From assembly GCA_016721765.1 (NCBI GenBank), contig JADKHO010000002.1:806001-870000 (forward strand): a DNA stretch of 64,000 nt, in the 5' to 3' direction. Below, piece by piece: positions 20,252 to 28,268 of the stretch; positions within the stretch are counted from its first letter, which is position 1; the number at the start of each line of letters is the position of its first letter. The DNA comes from Bacteroidota bacterium. GTDB taxonomy: Bacteria; Bacteroidota; Bacteroidia; UBA4408. The translations under genes and the position numbers were made by a program. The notes under the pieces were generated by a model. It worked only from the letters and a program-made list of their open reading frames with translations. It did not search any database and had not been told where the DNA came from.

Positions 20252-21464
20252 AAGTGCCTTGCATAAAAATTTGCATTTTTATTTGTGTTGTGCCATTGCC
20301 TTTTTACTTTCCTTTAAATTGCTGGTACCGGTTATAATTATTTTATTAGTTGTTAACTGGCTGAGTGAAGGAAATTTTAAAACACGTTTTACTTCCATCG
20401 AAAGCAAAGCGATATTACTTCTATTTATTGCGCCATACTTGCTTTATTTAGTTGGGATGAGTTATACCACCAATATACATTATGGCCTTGCCGATTTGCA
20501 AACTAAACTCTCCTTGCTCCTGTTTCCTTTAATTTTTGCTACAACGAATTGGAGATCCGGTGAAAGAAATTCCGTTTTATTGGCTTTGTTAATTGGAGTT
20601 GTTAGCGCTTCACTTTTCTTGGTGATGCGGGCTTGTTATTTTTATTTTATTCAAGGTCTCAATTACTTTTTTTATGTTGATTTTTCATATTTCCTGCACC
20701 CCAGCTATTTTGGCTTGGCAATTAACCTAGTTATTTTACTTCTTCTTTCTCCACAAATTTTTAAACTTCCAATATACTTAAAAGTCGTTTTGATAGCCCT
20801 TTTAGTTGTAATAATTTTCTTACTCTCCTCTAAACTCGCATTGCTCTCAACCGTTTTAATTTTCATAGGATTTGGCATTCATTTTATTGTTAAAACCGGT
20901 CGATACAAAACAGGTATAGCCTTGTTACTTTTAACTATTGGTAGCACATTCATACTCATCAAATCTATTCCCGAATTGGAAGCGCGCATTCAAAACACGC
21001 TTCATACGCTTTCGGCTGACAATATTGACAAGAGTGATTCGGAAAGCAATGCCGTGAGGGTGTTAGTTTGGCATGCTGCAGCTGATGCTTTCAAACAAAA
21101 TGGTTTTTTGGGCGTAGGCACAGGAGATGTAAAAGATGAGCTGTTTAAACACTATGAAAGACTTGGATACACAGGTGCTTTAGAACATAAATTAAATGCA
21201 CATAATCAGTTTTTACAAACCGGTGTTGCATTGGGATATGTGGGTTTTGTTGCCCTACTTGCCTATTTTTTTATTCCAATAGTTGTTTCTTGGAAACAAA
21301 AAAATTATTTATTTCTCGCTTTTAGCTTGATAGTCATGCTGAATTGCCTTACCGAATCCATGTTTGAAGCTGAAGCCGGTGTGATTTTTATTTCCTTTTT
21401 TCAATCCTTCTTATTTTTTACCTCAAATAAAGATTTGATTAATTTCGCTTCAAAAAAATTATGA
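20244..21464 (+). CDS. O-antigen ligase / polymerase family membrane protein
   Basis: A 406-residue protein with about ten hydrophobic segments and a large loop between residues about 240 and 320 containing WHAAADAF, GVGTGDVKDEL and HNQFLQTGVALG. The GxGxGD and H-N-x-[FY]-L elements are the recognised pattern of the Wzy_C / O-antigen ligase superfamily, in which the loop His is catalytic. It either polymerises repeat units or ligates finished glycan to a carrier at the periplasmic face. It overlaps its upstream neighbour by eight bases and its downstream neighbour by four. Confidence 0.85.
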   Translation: MNKSALHKNLHFYLCCAIAFLLSFKLLVPVIIILLVVNWLSEGNFKTRFTSIESKAILLLFIAPYLLYLVGMSYTTNIHYGLADLQTKLSLLLFPLIFATTNWRSGERNSVLLALLIGVVSASLFLVMRACYFYFIQGLNYFFYVDFSYFLHPSYFGLAINLVILLLLSPQIFKLPIYLKVVLIALLVVIIFLLSSKLALLSTVLIFIGFGIHFIVKTGRYKTGIALLLLTIGSTFILIKSIPELEARIQNTLHTLSADNIDKSDSESNAVRVLVWHAAADAFKQNGFLGVGTGDVKDELFKHYERLGYTGALEHKLNAHNQFLQTGVALGYVGFVALLAYFFIPIVVSWKQKNYLFLAFSLIVMLNCLTESMFEAEAGVIFISFFQSFLFFTSNKDLINFASKKL

Positions 21465-22684
21465 TCCCCTTCTCCCCTCCTCGCATCGACCAAAAAATTA
21501 TTGATGCCGTTGTCGAAACACTTAAATCAGGCTGGATTACTACCGGTCCAAAAACAAAACTGTTCGAAAAACAACTCACAGCATACTGCGGAAATAAATC
21601 CACCATCTGCTTAAACTCTGCTACTGCCGGGCTAGAGATAATGTTACGTTGGTTTGGCGTGAAAGAAGGTGACGAAGTAATTTTGCCGGCTTACACGTAT
21701 TCTGCCACTGCAAATGTGGTGATGCATTGCGGTGCAAAACCGGTTTTTGTGGATGTGAACCCAACTAATTTTTTAATCTCCGTTGCCGAAATTGAAAAAG
21801 CAATTACCTCCAAAACCAAAGTGATAATGCCTGTTGATTTTGCAGGCATGCCTTGCGATTTTGACGCCATAAATGCATTGGTTCAAAAAGCGGAAGTGAG
21901 AAGTAAATTCAAACCTGCAACAGAAGAACAAAAAAATCTCGGTCGAATATTGGTTTTAGCGGATGCAGCGCATTCGGTTGGGGCGGTTTACAAAGGAAAG
22001 AAATCAGGTAGTTTAACCGACGTATCCGTATTTTCATTTCACGCAGTAAAAAATTTAACCACTGCCGAAGGTGGCGCAGTAGCCCTTAATTTACCTGCCC
22101 CTTTCGACAATGAAGCTATTTATGCACAATTGTGTATCAGTTCCCTTCACGGCCAAAACAAAGATGCATTAGCCAAAATGCAAAAAGGAAATTGGAAGTA
22201 TGACATTGTCGAAGCCGGCTACAAATGCAACATGACAGATATGTGTGCTGCCATTGGTTTGATTGAACTCGAAAGATACGACAGCGATACCCTAAAAAGA
22301 AGAAAACACATCGTTAACTTATACAATCAAAAACTCGTTAAATATGCTTGGGCAAATTTACCGGTTCATGAAATCCCAACTGATAAAACCGAATCTTGCT
22401 ACCACTTGTATCCTTTGCGGATAAACGGAATTAGTGAAGTACAACGCGATGCCATCATGCAAGAAGTTTTCAATAAAGATGTATCGGTGAATGTGCATTT
22501 TATTCCTTTGCCTATGCTGAGCTTTTATAAAAATCAAGGCTACGACATTAAAAACTATCCCAATGCTTATGCTCATTTTGCAAACGAAATTACCTTGCCG
22601 GTCTTTTATAATTTAACAGATGAGCAAGTGGAAGAAGTTGCTAATGCTTTGATAAGTGGCGTGGAAGCCATTCTTCAAAAATAA
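21461..22684 (+). CDS. DegT/DnrJ/EryC1/StrS-family PLP aminotransferase
   Basis: A 407-residue protein. IPFSPPRID starts the family, GWITTGPKT and the SATAGLE stretch bind PLP phosphate, ADAAHSVGA provides the Asp that contacts the pyridine nitrogen, and FSFHAVKNLTTAEGG carries the Schiff-base lysine (Lys197). Enzymes of this family aminate 3-keto or 4-keto nucleotide sugars to make amino sugars for surface glycans. The four-base overlap with the ligase gene and the following sugar transferase place it in the exopolysaccharide operon. Which keto-sugar is used cannot be read from the sequence. Confidence 0.92.
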   Translation: MIPFSPPRIDQKIIDAVVETLKSGWITTGPKTKLFEKQLTAYCGNKSTICLNSATAGLEIMLRWFGVKEGDEVILPAYTYSATANVVMHCGAKPVFVDVNPTNFLISVAEIEKAITSKTKVIMPVDFAGMPCDFDAINALVQKAEVRSKFKPATEEQKNLGRILVLADAAHSVGAVYKGKKSGSLTDVSVFSFHAVKNLTTAEGGAVALNLPAPFDNEAIYAQLCISSLHGQNKDALAKMQKGNWKYDIVEAGYKCNMTDMCAAIGLIELERYDSDTLKRRKHIVNLYNQKLVKYAWANLPVHEIPTDKTESCYHLYPLRINGISEVQRDAIMQEVFNKDVSVNVHFIPLPMLSFYKNQGYDIKNYPNAYAHFANEITLPVFYNLTDEQVEEVANALISGVEAILQK

Positions 22685-22700
22685 GCGTATCCTATTCTCT

Positions 22701-22708
22701 TACCTTTG
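22701..22708 (+). promoter_or_regulatory. Bacteroidota -7 element TACCTTTG
   Basis: Exact match to TAnnTTTG, 20 bases before the ATG of the sugar transferase at 22729. No clear TTTG -33 partner is seen, so this may be an internal promoter in the operon. Confidence 0.45.
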
Positions 22709-22728
22709 TAAATGATTGATTTTACTGA

Positions 22729-23319
22729 ATGATCAAACGTATTTTTGATATTGCTTTTTCGCTCCTCGGGATACTGTTACTCTCTCCCGTACTAATTTGT
22801 ATTGCAATTTTAATCCGCTTGGATTCGCCTGGAGGAATTTTTTACTTGCAGGAACGTGTTGGAAAAAACAACCAAAATTTCTTCATCTATAAATTTCGTA
22901 CTATGCGCAGCGGTGCTGATAAGCTTGGATTACTCACCGTTGGCGCAAAAGATAATCGAGTAACTAAAATTGGCTACACCCTCCGAAAATATAAACTGGA
23001 TGAACTACCACAATTATTTAACGTGTTTAAAGGGAATATGAGTTTTGTAGGTCCACGGCCAGAAGTGCGCAAATACGTGAATTTGTATACGGCTGCACAA
23101 ATAAAAGTGCTATCGGTTAAACCAGGAATTACGGATTTGGCTTCGATAAAGTATTCCGATGAAAGCGAATTATTGGCGAAAGCTGAGGACCCTGAAAAAT
23201 TTTACATCGAAACCATATTTCCCGCAAAATTAGAATTGAATCTCAAATACATTGAAGAGAAAAATTTCTGGAAAGATATTCAACTTATCTTTCAAACAAT
23301 TGGAAAAATCATTCGCTAG
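22729..23319 (+). CDS. Undecaprenyl-phosphate sugar phosphotransferase (initiating glycosyltransferase)
   Basis: A 196-residue protein of the bacterial sugar transferase (PglC/WcaJ-core) family. One N-terminal hydrophobic segment (residues 8-27) is followed by GGIFYLQERVGKN, FYIYKFRTM, LRKYKLDELPQL (the catalytic Asp-Glu dyad) and FVGPRPEV. It lacks the extra N-terminal membrane segments of full-length WcaJ and so is a minimal monotopic enzyme. It transfers a sugar phosphate from a nucleotide sugar to undecaprenyl phosphate, the first step of repeat-unit synthesis. It lies 44 bases after the aminotransferase and has its own TAnnTTTG motif. Confidence 0.92.
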   Translation: MIKRIFDIAFSLLGILLLSPVLICIAILIRLDSPGGIFYLQERVGKNNQNFFIYKFRTMRSGADKLGLLTVGAKDNRVTKIGYTLRKYKLDELPQLFNVFKGNMSFVGPRPEVRKYVNLYTAAQIKVLSVKPGITDLASIKYSDESELLAKAEDPEKFYIETIFPAKLELNLKYIEEKNFWKDIQLIFQTIGKIIR

Positions 23320-23334
23320 GAACAAAGCCGCAAA

Positions 23335-24207
23335 TCATGCACTCAAACATCCAAGCAAAATTTGCATTTCTCTCGATTTGTCGGGATAGCCCAATTTTTC
23401 AAACGAAAAAATAAGGTTGCGAATCAAACGCGAAATCATGTCCGCATTAGAGCAGGGCTCATAATACATCTTGTCGGGCTTTAGTTTTAATTGCTTCAAA
23501 AAGGAATCAATTTCCTTGTAGCTAAACGCCGAACCTTTGCTAAATGGATTAATATAAAAAATAACCTTAGGGCTTGGATTCCCTGCCAGAATAGGCAATC
23601 GAGAACTCTCCTCAATATACGCCAAAATAAAATGTTCGGGCAAATTTACTCCAAAAATAGGTATGTTTAAACCTTGCGCAATAATGGTATATAAAATAGA
23701 AAGTGATAAAGGATTTCCCTTTTTACTTTCCATCACATTGTTAATATAGGAATTTTGAGGTGCATGAAAATTTTGTGTGTTACCACTGAAAGAATGAACA
23801 TCAAAAAAAATATGATTTATAACCCGCACCTTTTCTAAAGCGGTTAAATTGGCATTCAATTCCAACCACACATCGTTGCGAATCTGATCAATGTGTGCGC
23901 GCAGGCGCTTTTCATTTAAATCGGGATACTGGTATTTGGCAATTAAGATGGCACCGCCCAACAAATCATGTCCACCCGACTGACTCCAAATACTTAAGTC
24001 CTTTTTAATTTCATCAAACTGAATGGTATGAATTAAATTCTCAACGCGGTTTTGAAGCAAGGAATCAAATGAAGTTTCCCAAGCATTTTCCAAGAGTGGA
24101 ATTACTTCCGCTCCGATTGATTTTATTTTCTCTTTAATTTCATTAAAGATTTTTTCGTCAGGATCATCGAGCAAACTAATCAGGGCATTCACCTCCGTCT
24201 TCGTCAT
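23335..24207 (-). CDS. Transglutaminase-like (SirB1 family) protein
   Basis: A 290-residue cytoplasmic protein. The N-terminal third is helical and HEAT-like (NALISLLDDPDEKIFNEIKEK), and the core has INHIFFDVHSFSGN, SYINNVMESKKGNPLSLSILY and GVNLPEHFILAY, the pattern of the SirB1 / transglutaminase-like domain. In this family the Gly-Asn-Pro stretch and the His of the PEHF motif are conserved, but the catalytic Cys of true transglutaminases is absent, so enzymatic activity is doubtful. It is 45 bases downstream of the nucleoside phosphorylase on the same strand. Its cellular role is unknown. Confidence 0.75.
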   Translation of the reverse strand: MTKTEVNALISLLDDPDEKIFNEIKEKIKSIGAEVIPLLENAWETSFDSLLQNRVENLIHTIQFDEIKKDLSIWSQSGGHDLLGGAILIAKYQYPDLNEKRLRAHIDQIRNDVWLELNANLTALEKVRVINHIFFDVHSFSGNTQNFHAPQNSYINNVMESKKGNPLSLSILYTIIAQGLNIPIFGVNLPEHFILAYIEESSRLPILAGNPSPKVIFYINPFSKGSAFSYKEIDSFLKQLKLKPDKMYYEPCSNADMISRLIRNLIFSFEKLGYPDKSREMQILLGCLSA

Positions 24208-24252
24208 AAAAATCGGTTGCTTTGTTTCGACTAAAATAAAGAAATATATCGT

Positions 24253-25122
24253 TTACTTCGTGAGGTCTTGCAAGGTTTTTTCAATCAACTTATTCACCGT
24301 CTTCTTATAATCCTTACTGAACTGTTTTAGAATTCGGTTTGCTATAATAGCACACACAGTAGAAGCCTGATGACCTAAACTCTTCGACAAGCCAAACAAA
24401 GCCGATGTTTCCATCTCAAAGTTTGTGACTTTCAATCCCTTATAATCAAATGCGGTTAGCTTTTCATTTAAACCCTCAACAGCGGCCTTTAAGCGTAACT
24501 CTCTGCCCTGAGGTCCATAAAACCCGCAGGCAGTTGCAGTAATTCCGGTATGGCAATCCTTTTTTAGTTTCGCGAAAAGTTGCTCGGAACCCTTTATTAA
24601 ATAAGGCGTATTTAGTGGAGCTGCCCATCCGGTTTGCTTAATAAATTCGGCGGTAATTTCTGTTTCGTAGTGTTCTGAAGCAGCATAAAAATTCATCAAT
24701 CCATCCATTCCTAATCCATATTCAGAAAGCACATAGCTGTCTACAGCAATTTCGGGTTGCAGTGCTCCCGATGTTCCGATGCGCACTAAATTTAATGAGG
24801 ATAAATTCGGTTTTATTTCCCTGGTTTTTAAGTCAATATTAACTAATGCATCCAATTCGTTAATTACTATATCCAGGTTATCAGTACCAATTCCGGTACT
24901 AATGGCACTGATTCGCTTGCCATTAAAGTTACCGGTATGTGTCACAAATTCGCGGTTTTGTTTCACTACTTCTACTTTGTCAAAATAGCTAGAAACCATT
25001 TCCACACGACCTTGATCTCCTACTAAAAGAATAGTGTTTCCAATATCTTCGGGATGCAAATGGAGGTGAAAAATACTTCCATCCGGATTTATTATTAATT
25101 CTGATTCTGGAATTTTGCTCAT
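24253..25122 (-). CDS. Nucleoside phosphorylase (uridine/purine phosphorylase family)
   Basis: A 289-residue protein of the Udp/DeoD superfamily. VGDQGRVEM near residue 36 is the phosphate-binding loop, ISTGIGTDNLDIVINEL the family signature, RIGTSGALQ the base of the active site, and KVTNFEMETSALFGLS carries the Glu-Met-Glu that binds ribose. It cleaves a nucleoside with phosphate to ribose-1-phosphate and free base, for salvage. The exact base is not determined. The gene is driven by a minus-strand TAGTTTTG element interlocked with the promoter of the divergent stress protein gene. Confidence 0.88.
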   Translation of the reverse strand: MSKIPESELIINPDGSIFHLHLHPEDIGNTILLVGDQGRVEMVSSYFDKVEVVKQNREFVTHTGNFNGKRISAISTGIGTDNLDIVINELDALVNIDLKTREIKPNLSSLNLVRIGTSGALQPEIAVDSYVLSEYGLGMDGLMNFYAASEHYETEITAEFIKQTGWAAPLNTPYLIKGSEQLFAKLKKDCHTGITATACGFYGPQGRELRLKAAVEGLNEKLTAFDYKGLKVTNFEMETSALFGLSKSLGHQASTVCAIIANRILKQFSKDYKKTVNKLIEKTLQDLTK

Positions 25123-25146
25123 TGCAGTTTATTTACGTTATATTTG
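25113..25146 (+). promoter_or_regulatory. Promoter of the universal stress protein operon (TTTTG ... TATATTTG)
   Basis: -33 element TTTG at 25114-25117 and exact -7 element TATATTTG at 25139-25146, separated by 21 bases, the spacing usual for the Bacteroidota primary sigma factor. The ATG follows 27 bases later. The -33 element lies inside the first codons of the divergent phosphorylase gene. Confidence 0.7.
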
Positions 25147-25154
25147 TACCTCTT

Positions 25155-25186
25155 CAAAACTATCTAAAATAAATGACTTCGTCAAA
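25155..25186 (-). promoter_or_regulatory. Promoter of the nucleoside phosphorylase gene (TTTTG ... TAGTTTTG)
   Basis: Read on the minus strand: -33 TTTG at 25186-25183 and exact -7 TAGTTTTG at 25162-25155, gap 20 bases. The start codon lies 33 bases further on, at 25122. The -33 element falls inside the coding start of the plus-strand stress protein. Confidence 0.65.
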
Positions 25187-26033
25187 ATTTCAGATACTTG
25201 TTCCTACTGATTTCTCAGAACAATCTGTTGCTGCATTCTACCAATCTTGCCGCATTGCGCAGTTGTACGATGCTGAAATCACACTGCTTCATGTAATTGA
25301 AGACGAAAACTCGAGCCAGCACTTATTTGAAGTTTCCTCACAGGAAGCACTTTTTCAAAAAATCGACAATAAATTAAAACAATTCGTTGAAGCAGAACTT
25401 GGAATTTCAAAAAAAATCGTTTATTGTAGAATCGAAATTGGCAAAGTTGCGGATCAAATAATTAAAACTCAAAAACAGCACAACAGTAATATGATTGTAA
25501 TGGGTTTTAACGAAATAAAATCAAATCAAAACAAGCACATCGGGAGCAATGCTATGGAAGTAATAAAGCAAGCCCCATGTCAGGTTGTTACCGTGAAAAA
25601 TAAAATTAACTCGGGCGATTTTAAATCCATTATTTTGCCCATCGATTTATCAAAAGCATTCAGTCAAAAAGTAATTAAAGCAATAGAACTCGCTAAATCT
25701 TGGAAGGGTGCAATTGTGAATTTAATTTCAGTTTTACCGCAATGCGATGAATTAAGAGTTAATGCAGCAACGCATCAGTTAGCAGGAATTGTTAGAGAAA
25801 TTGAACTCAATAATATAGTGTGCAATGCCGAAATCATTCGCATCATTAAAGGTCACGAAAATATGTCGGATATTGTTGCCGATTATGCACATCGAATTAA
25901 AAGTGAAATGGTGATGATAATAACCCGACACGAAACCGGTAGAGCAAACCGAATAGGTGCATCTGCGCAAAGCATTATGAATAATATAGAGATTCCAATG
26001 TTCAGTATTGTACCCCTAGTAAATCCTAATTGA
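25173..26033 (+). CDS. Tandem-domain universal stress protein
   Basis: A 286-residue protein with two Usp folds, about residues 5-147 and 152-283. The first domain has ILVPTDFSEQSV and the second SIILPIDLSKAF. The ATP-binding signature of Usp proteins is G-x2-G-x9-G-(S/T). Here only a partial form is visible (GFNEIKSNQNKHIGSNAMEV), and ATP binding is uncertain. These cytoplasmic proteins respond to starvation and oxidative stress. Only 24 bases separate it from a second tandem Usp gene, with which it shares a promoter. Confidence 0.85.
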   Translation: MTSSKFQILVPTDFSEQSVAAFYQSCRIAQLYDAEITLLHVIEDENSSQHLFEVSSQEALFQKIDNKLKQFVEAELGISKKIVYCRIEIGKVADQIIKTQKQHNSNMIVMGFNEIKSNQNKHIGSNAMEVIKQAPCQVVTVKNKINSGDFKSIILPIDLSKAFSQKVIKAIELAKSWKGAIVNLISVLPQCDELRVNAATHQLAGIVREIELNNIVCNAEIIRIIKGHENMSDIVADYAHRIKSEMVMIITRHETGRANRIGASAQSIMNNIEIPMFSIVPLVNPN

Positions 26034-26057
26034 ATAAATAACTAAAACCAGCGCTTT

Positions 26058-26936
26058 ATGGAAAATTTCAGTATTAAAAGAATTTTGATTCCGGTTGATT
26101 TTTCGGAGACAGCTTTGCTTGCCCTTGACCATGCCACCTTTATGGCAAAACTGTTTAAAGCAGATATTGTTTTAATTCACGTGGTTGAAAAGTTTTCGTT
26201 TAAAATTGATATCCGTAAAAAAGGAGAAGATGGAGATGACGATAAAATGATACGTCAAAAACTGAGTGAATTGGCCGAAGGCGTAAAACACCAAACCGGT
26301 GGCGATGTGCAAATCCTAATGAAAGCAGGTAAAATTGCTAAAAAAATTGTGGAAGCTGCCAACGAAACCAACTCTGATATTATTATTTTGGGAACACACG
26401 GTGTTTCAGGTTTTGAGGAATTCTTTATGGGAAGTAATGCCTTCAGAGTTGTTACCGAAGCGCAATGTCCTGTAATGTCGGTACAAGTGCATTCTACCAA
26501 AGTTGGATTTAACGATATTGTATTACCTATCGATAATTCACCTGCAAGCCGCCAAAAAGTGCGCTTTGCGGTGGAGCTTGCTAAACACTACGATTCTAAA
26601 ATTCACATTGCCGGAATTCTTACTTTAAATTATAAGGACATTCGCCAAAAGTTTATGGCCAAACTAAAGCAAGTGGAAGAATACATTACGCGCCATGGTG
26701 TTTCACACACCACCGAAATTATGAAAGGCGAAAACATAGCCAGCTTAACATTAAAGCATGCCGAAAAACTGAATGCCGACCTCATCGTTATCATGACCGA
26801 ACAGGAAGATGAGTTAACCGGTTTACTCATGGGCACTTTTGCACAACAAGTGGTAAATCACTCTAAAATTCCGGTAATGACCGTAAAACCAAGCTTGAAA
26901 TCGGATGTTGAAATGAATGTATTCTCCGGTGTTTAA
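26058..26936 (+). CDS. Tandem-domain universal stress protein, second copy
   Basis: A 292-residue two-domain Usp paralogue of the preceding gene. The first domain is the better preserved: RILIPVDFSETAL, a charged insert (KKGEDGDDDK), then GTHGVSGFEEFFMGSNAFRV, which fits the G-x2-G-x9-G-S/T nucleotide-binding motif. The second domain starts DIVLPIDNSPASRQ and ends TGLLMGTFAQQVVN, lacking the canonical glycine pattern. The two genes probably arose by duplication. A strong intrinsic terminator follows 19 bases after the stop, closing this two-gene operon. Confidence 0.88.
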   Translation: MENFSIKRILIPVDFSETALLALDHATFMAKLFKADIVLIHVVEKFSFKIDIRKKGEDGDDDKMIRQKLSELAEGVKHQTGGDVQILMKAGKIAKKIVEAANETNSDIIILGTHGVSGFEEFFMGSNAFRVVTEAQCPVMSVQVHSTKVGFNDIVLPIDNSPASRQKVRFAVELAKHYDSKIHIAGILTLNYKDIRQKFMAKLKQVEEYITRHGVSHTTEIMKGENIASLTLKHAEKLNADLIVIMTEQEDELTGLLMGTFAQQVVNHSKIPVMTVKPSLKSDVEMNVFSGV

Positions 26937-26954
26937 TAGTATCTAATTAAATGT

Positions 26955-26996
26955 AACAACCCGCTTGGCATTTTGCTGAGCGGGTTGTTTTGTTTT
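26955..26996 (+). terminator. Intrinsic terminator after the universal stress protein pair
   Basis: An 11-bp perfect stem (AACAACCCGCT at 26955-26965 paired with AGCGGGTTGTT at 26979-26989) with a 13-base loop, followed by TTGTTTT. Confidence 0.88.
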
Positions 26997-27006
26997 AGAA
27001 GCTGAT

Positions 27007-27014
27007 TACCTTTG
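27007..27014 (+). promoter_or_regulatory. -7 element TACCTTTG
   Basis: Exact TAnnTTTG match, 25 bases before the ATG at 27040. A TTTTG at 26988-26992 lies 14 bases upstream, slightly closer than usual, and overlaps the terminator tail. Confidence 0.55.
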
Positions 27015-27039
27015 CGGCTGATAATAAAAGCACTACCTT

Positions 27040-27267
27040 ATGAAAAAGTACTCTATTAAATTAAGATACAATACCGATTGTAACGATAACCGTCTTTATT
27101 GGCGGGTGCTGATTAACGGTGTAGAACACTTGGCCGAAAATGTTCACATTCAAATTCCGGTGCATACTTCTGCCGATTTTTTAGCGGATAAAGGAGTAAC
27201 AAAACACCATATTTCTTGCGAAAGCGATACCATTGAATGGCAAAAAGATGTATTAACGATTCGCTAA
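27040..27267 (+). CDS. Small conserved-looking hypothetical protein (75 residues)
   Basis: Not recognised. The 75-residue product is soluble, with alternating hydrophobic and polar residues suggesting an all-beta fold (YSIKLRYNT, LYWRVLINGVEH, VHIQIPVHTS, HHISCESDTIEW). It has two cysteines and no signal peptide. Support for being real: its own TACCTTTG promoter motif, a preceding terminator that makes it a separate unit, a good start region (CTTATGAAAAAG), and codon use like its neighbours. Its stop lies nine bases from the end of the convergent DUF4197 gene. Confidence 0.7.
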   Translation: MKKYSIKLRYNTDCNDNRLYWRVLINGVEHLAENVHIQIPVHTSADFLADKGVTKHHISCESDTIEWQKDVLTIR

Positions 27268-27276
27268 ACCCGAAGT

Positions 27277-27993
27277 CTATCCAAATACTTTTTTAAGTAA
27301 ATCACTGATACGTGCAGAAGGATCCTTACGAATTTTTAATTCTTCTTCTGCAAGCAATTTAAATAAACCCTCTAACGCTTTTGTAGTAACATAATCTTCC
27401 AAATTAGGATTCATCTTTTGAACCATTGGAATTTTATTGTACTTCGTAACGAGGGGATTCCAATACTTTGTTATGTTAACTTTTTTCAAGGAACTTTGAA
27501 TCACGGGTAAAAATTTTGCTTTTAATTCTGCACTTGTTTTTCCTTTTAAGAACTCTGTTGCCGCATTATCACCACCTTTTAATAAACTCACCCCATCGGC
27601 AATATTCATGCTTGTAATAGCATTAATAAAAATAGGAGCGGCATCTTTGGCGGCATCTTCGGCTGCACGATTTAGGGTGCGGGTAAAATTCTCCACTTGC
27701 TTTTTCATGCCGGCTTGCAACAATACATCCTGCATTACTTTTGCTTCCTTAGGAAAGGGTATTTTAATAAGTGGATTTTGATAAAAGCCATTAAATGCAG
27801 CTGCTTTTTTCGAAGAATTGTTTGCTCCAACAGTAAGAGCTTCTTTAAGCCCATTCACAATATCCGTATTGCTAACGCTCACACCCGAACCATTTAAAAT
27901 GGAACCGGCTTGCTGTAAAATGGTGCCTATGTTTTGTGCTGAACTACTTAAAATAGTTGCGAAGAGTGAAATGGTAAAAAATATTTTTTTCAT
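27277..27993 (-). CDS. DUF4197 family exported protein
   Basis: A 238-residue protein with a signal peptide (MKKIFFTISLFATILSSSAQ, cleavage after Ala-Gln expected). The start at 27993 is preferred over an in-frame ATG ten codons earlier at 28023 because the likely -7 element lies between them at 28012-28019. Motifs VVNGLKEALTVGA-like (here NGLKEALTVGANN), IKIPFPKEA, NRAAEDAAKDAAPIF, GVSLLKGGDNAATEFL and YNKIPMVQK are those of DUF4197, a family of helical periplasmic or surface proteins of unknown function. Length is close to that usual for the family. Confidence 0.88.
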   Translation of the reverse strand: MKKIFFTISLFATILSSSAQNIGTILQQAGSILNGSGVSVSNTDIVNGLKEALTVGANNSSKKAAAFNGFYQNPLIKIPFPKEAKVMQDVLLQAGMKKQVENFTRTLNRAAEDAAKDAAPIFINAITSMNIADGVSLLKGGDNAATEFLKGKTSAELKAKFLPVIQSSLKKVNITKYWNPLVTKYNKIPMVQKMNPNLEDYVTTKALEGLFKLLAEEELKIRKDPSARISDLLKKVFG

Positions 27994-28011
27994 AAATTTT
28001 AAATTTGTTTT

Positions 28012-28039
28012 CAAAACTAGCAATTATTCTGCCAACAAA
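28012..28039 (-). promoter_or_regulatory. Promoter of the DUF4197 gene
   Basis: On the minus strand, -7 TAGTTTTG at 28019-28012 and a TTTG at 28039-28036 about 16 bases before it. The ATG at 27993 follows 18 bases after the -7 box, which decides the start choice. Confidence 0.6.
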
Positions 28040-28104
28040 AATTTCGGAGGAAAACCTGTTCAGATAATTATTTTTCTCATTCAGAAATATCCAATTTTAT
28101 TATA

Positions 28105-28236
28105 TAGATTTGTGATAGTTATTTGCATCCGATTTTAAGTTAAACTCTTTTACAGATAATTCCTTTTAGGAACCTTGTAAGAAATAGTTGTGGGGACAGA
28201 TTCAGAGGCACTATATTTTCATGGTGGTTATATTTG
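28105..28236 (+). promoter_or_regulatory. Two orphan plus-strand TAnnTTTG motifs between DUF4197 and selD genes
   Basis: TAGATTTG at 28105-28112 and TATATTTG at 28229-28236 are exact -7 matches pointing right, yet no plus-strand protein gene follows: the next plus-strand gene is at 30511. They may be chance matches in AT-rich DNA or may drive a small or antisense RNA against the 3' end of selD. Confidence 0.25.
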
Positions 28237-28268
28237 CCCTTGATGAATCCTCACAACTTACTTCCAAC

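Noticed and set aside
27818..28138. Plus-strand open frame of 106 codons antisense to the DUF4197 gene
   Set aside because: It covers the signal peptide and promoter of the DUF4197 gene and has no recognisable product.
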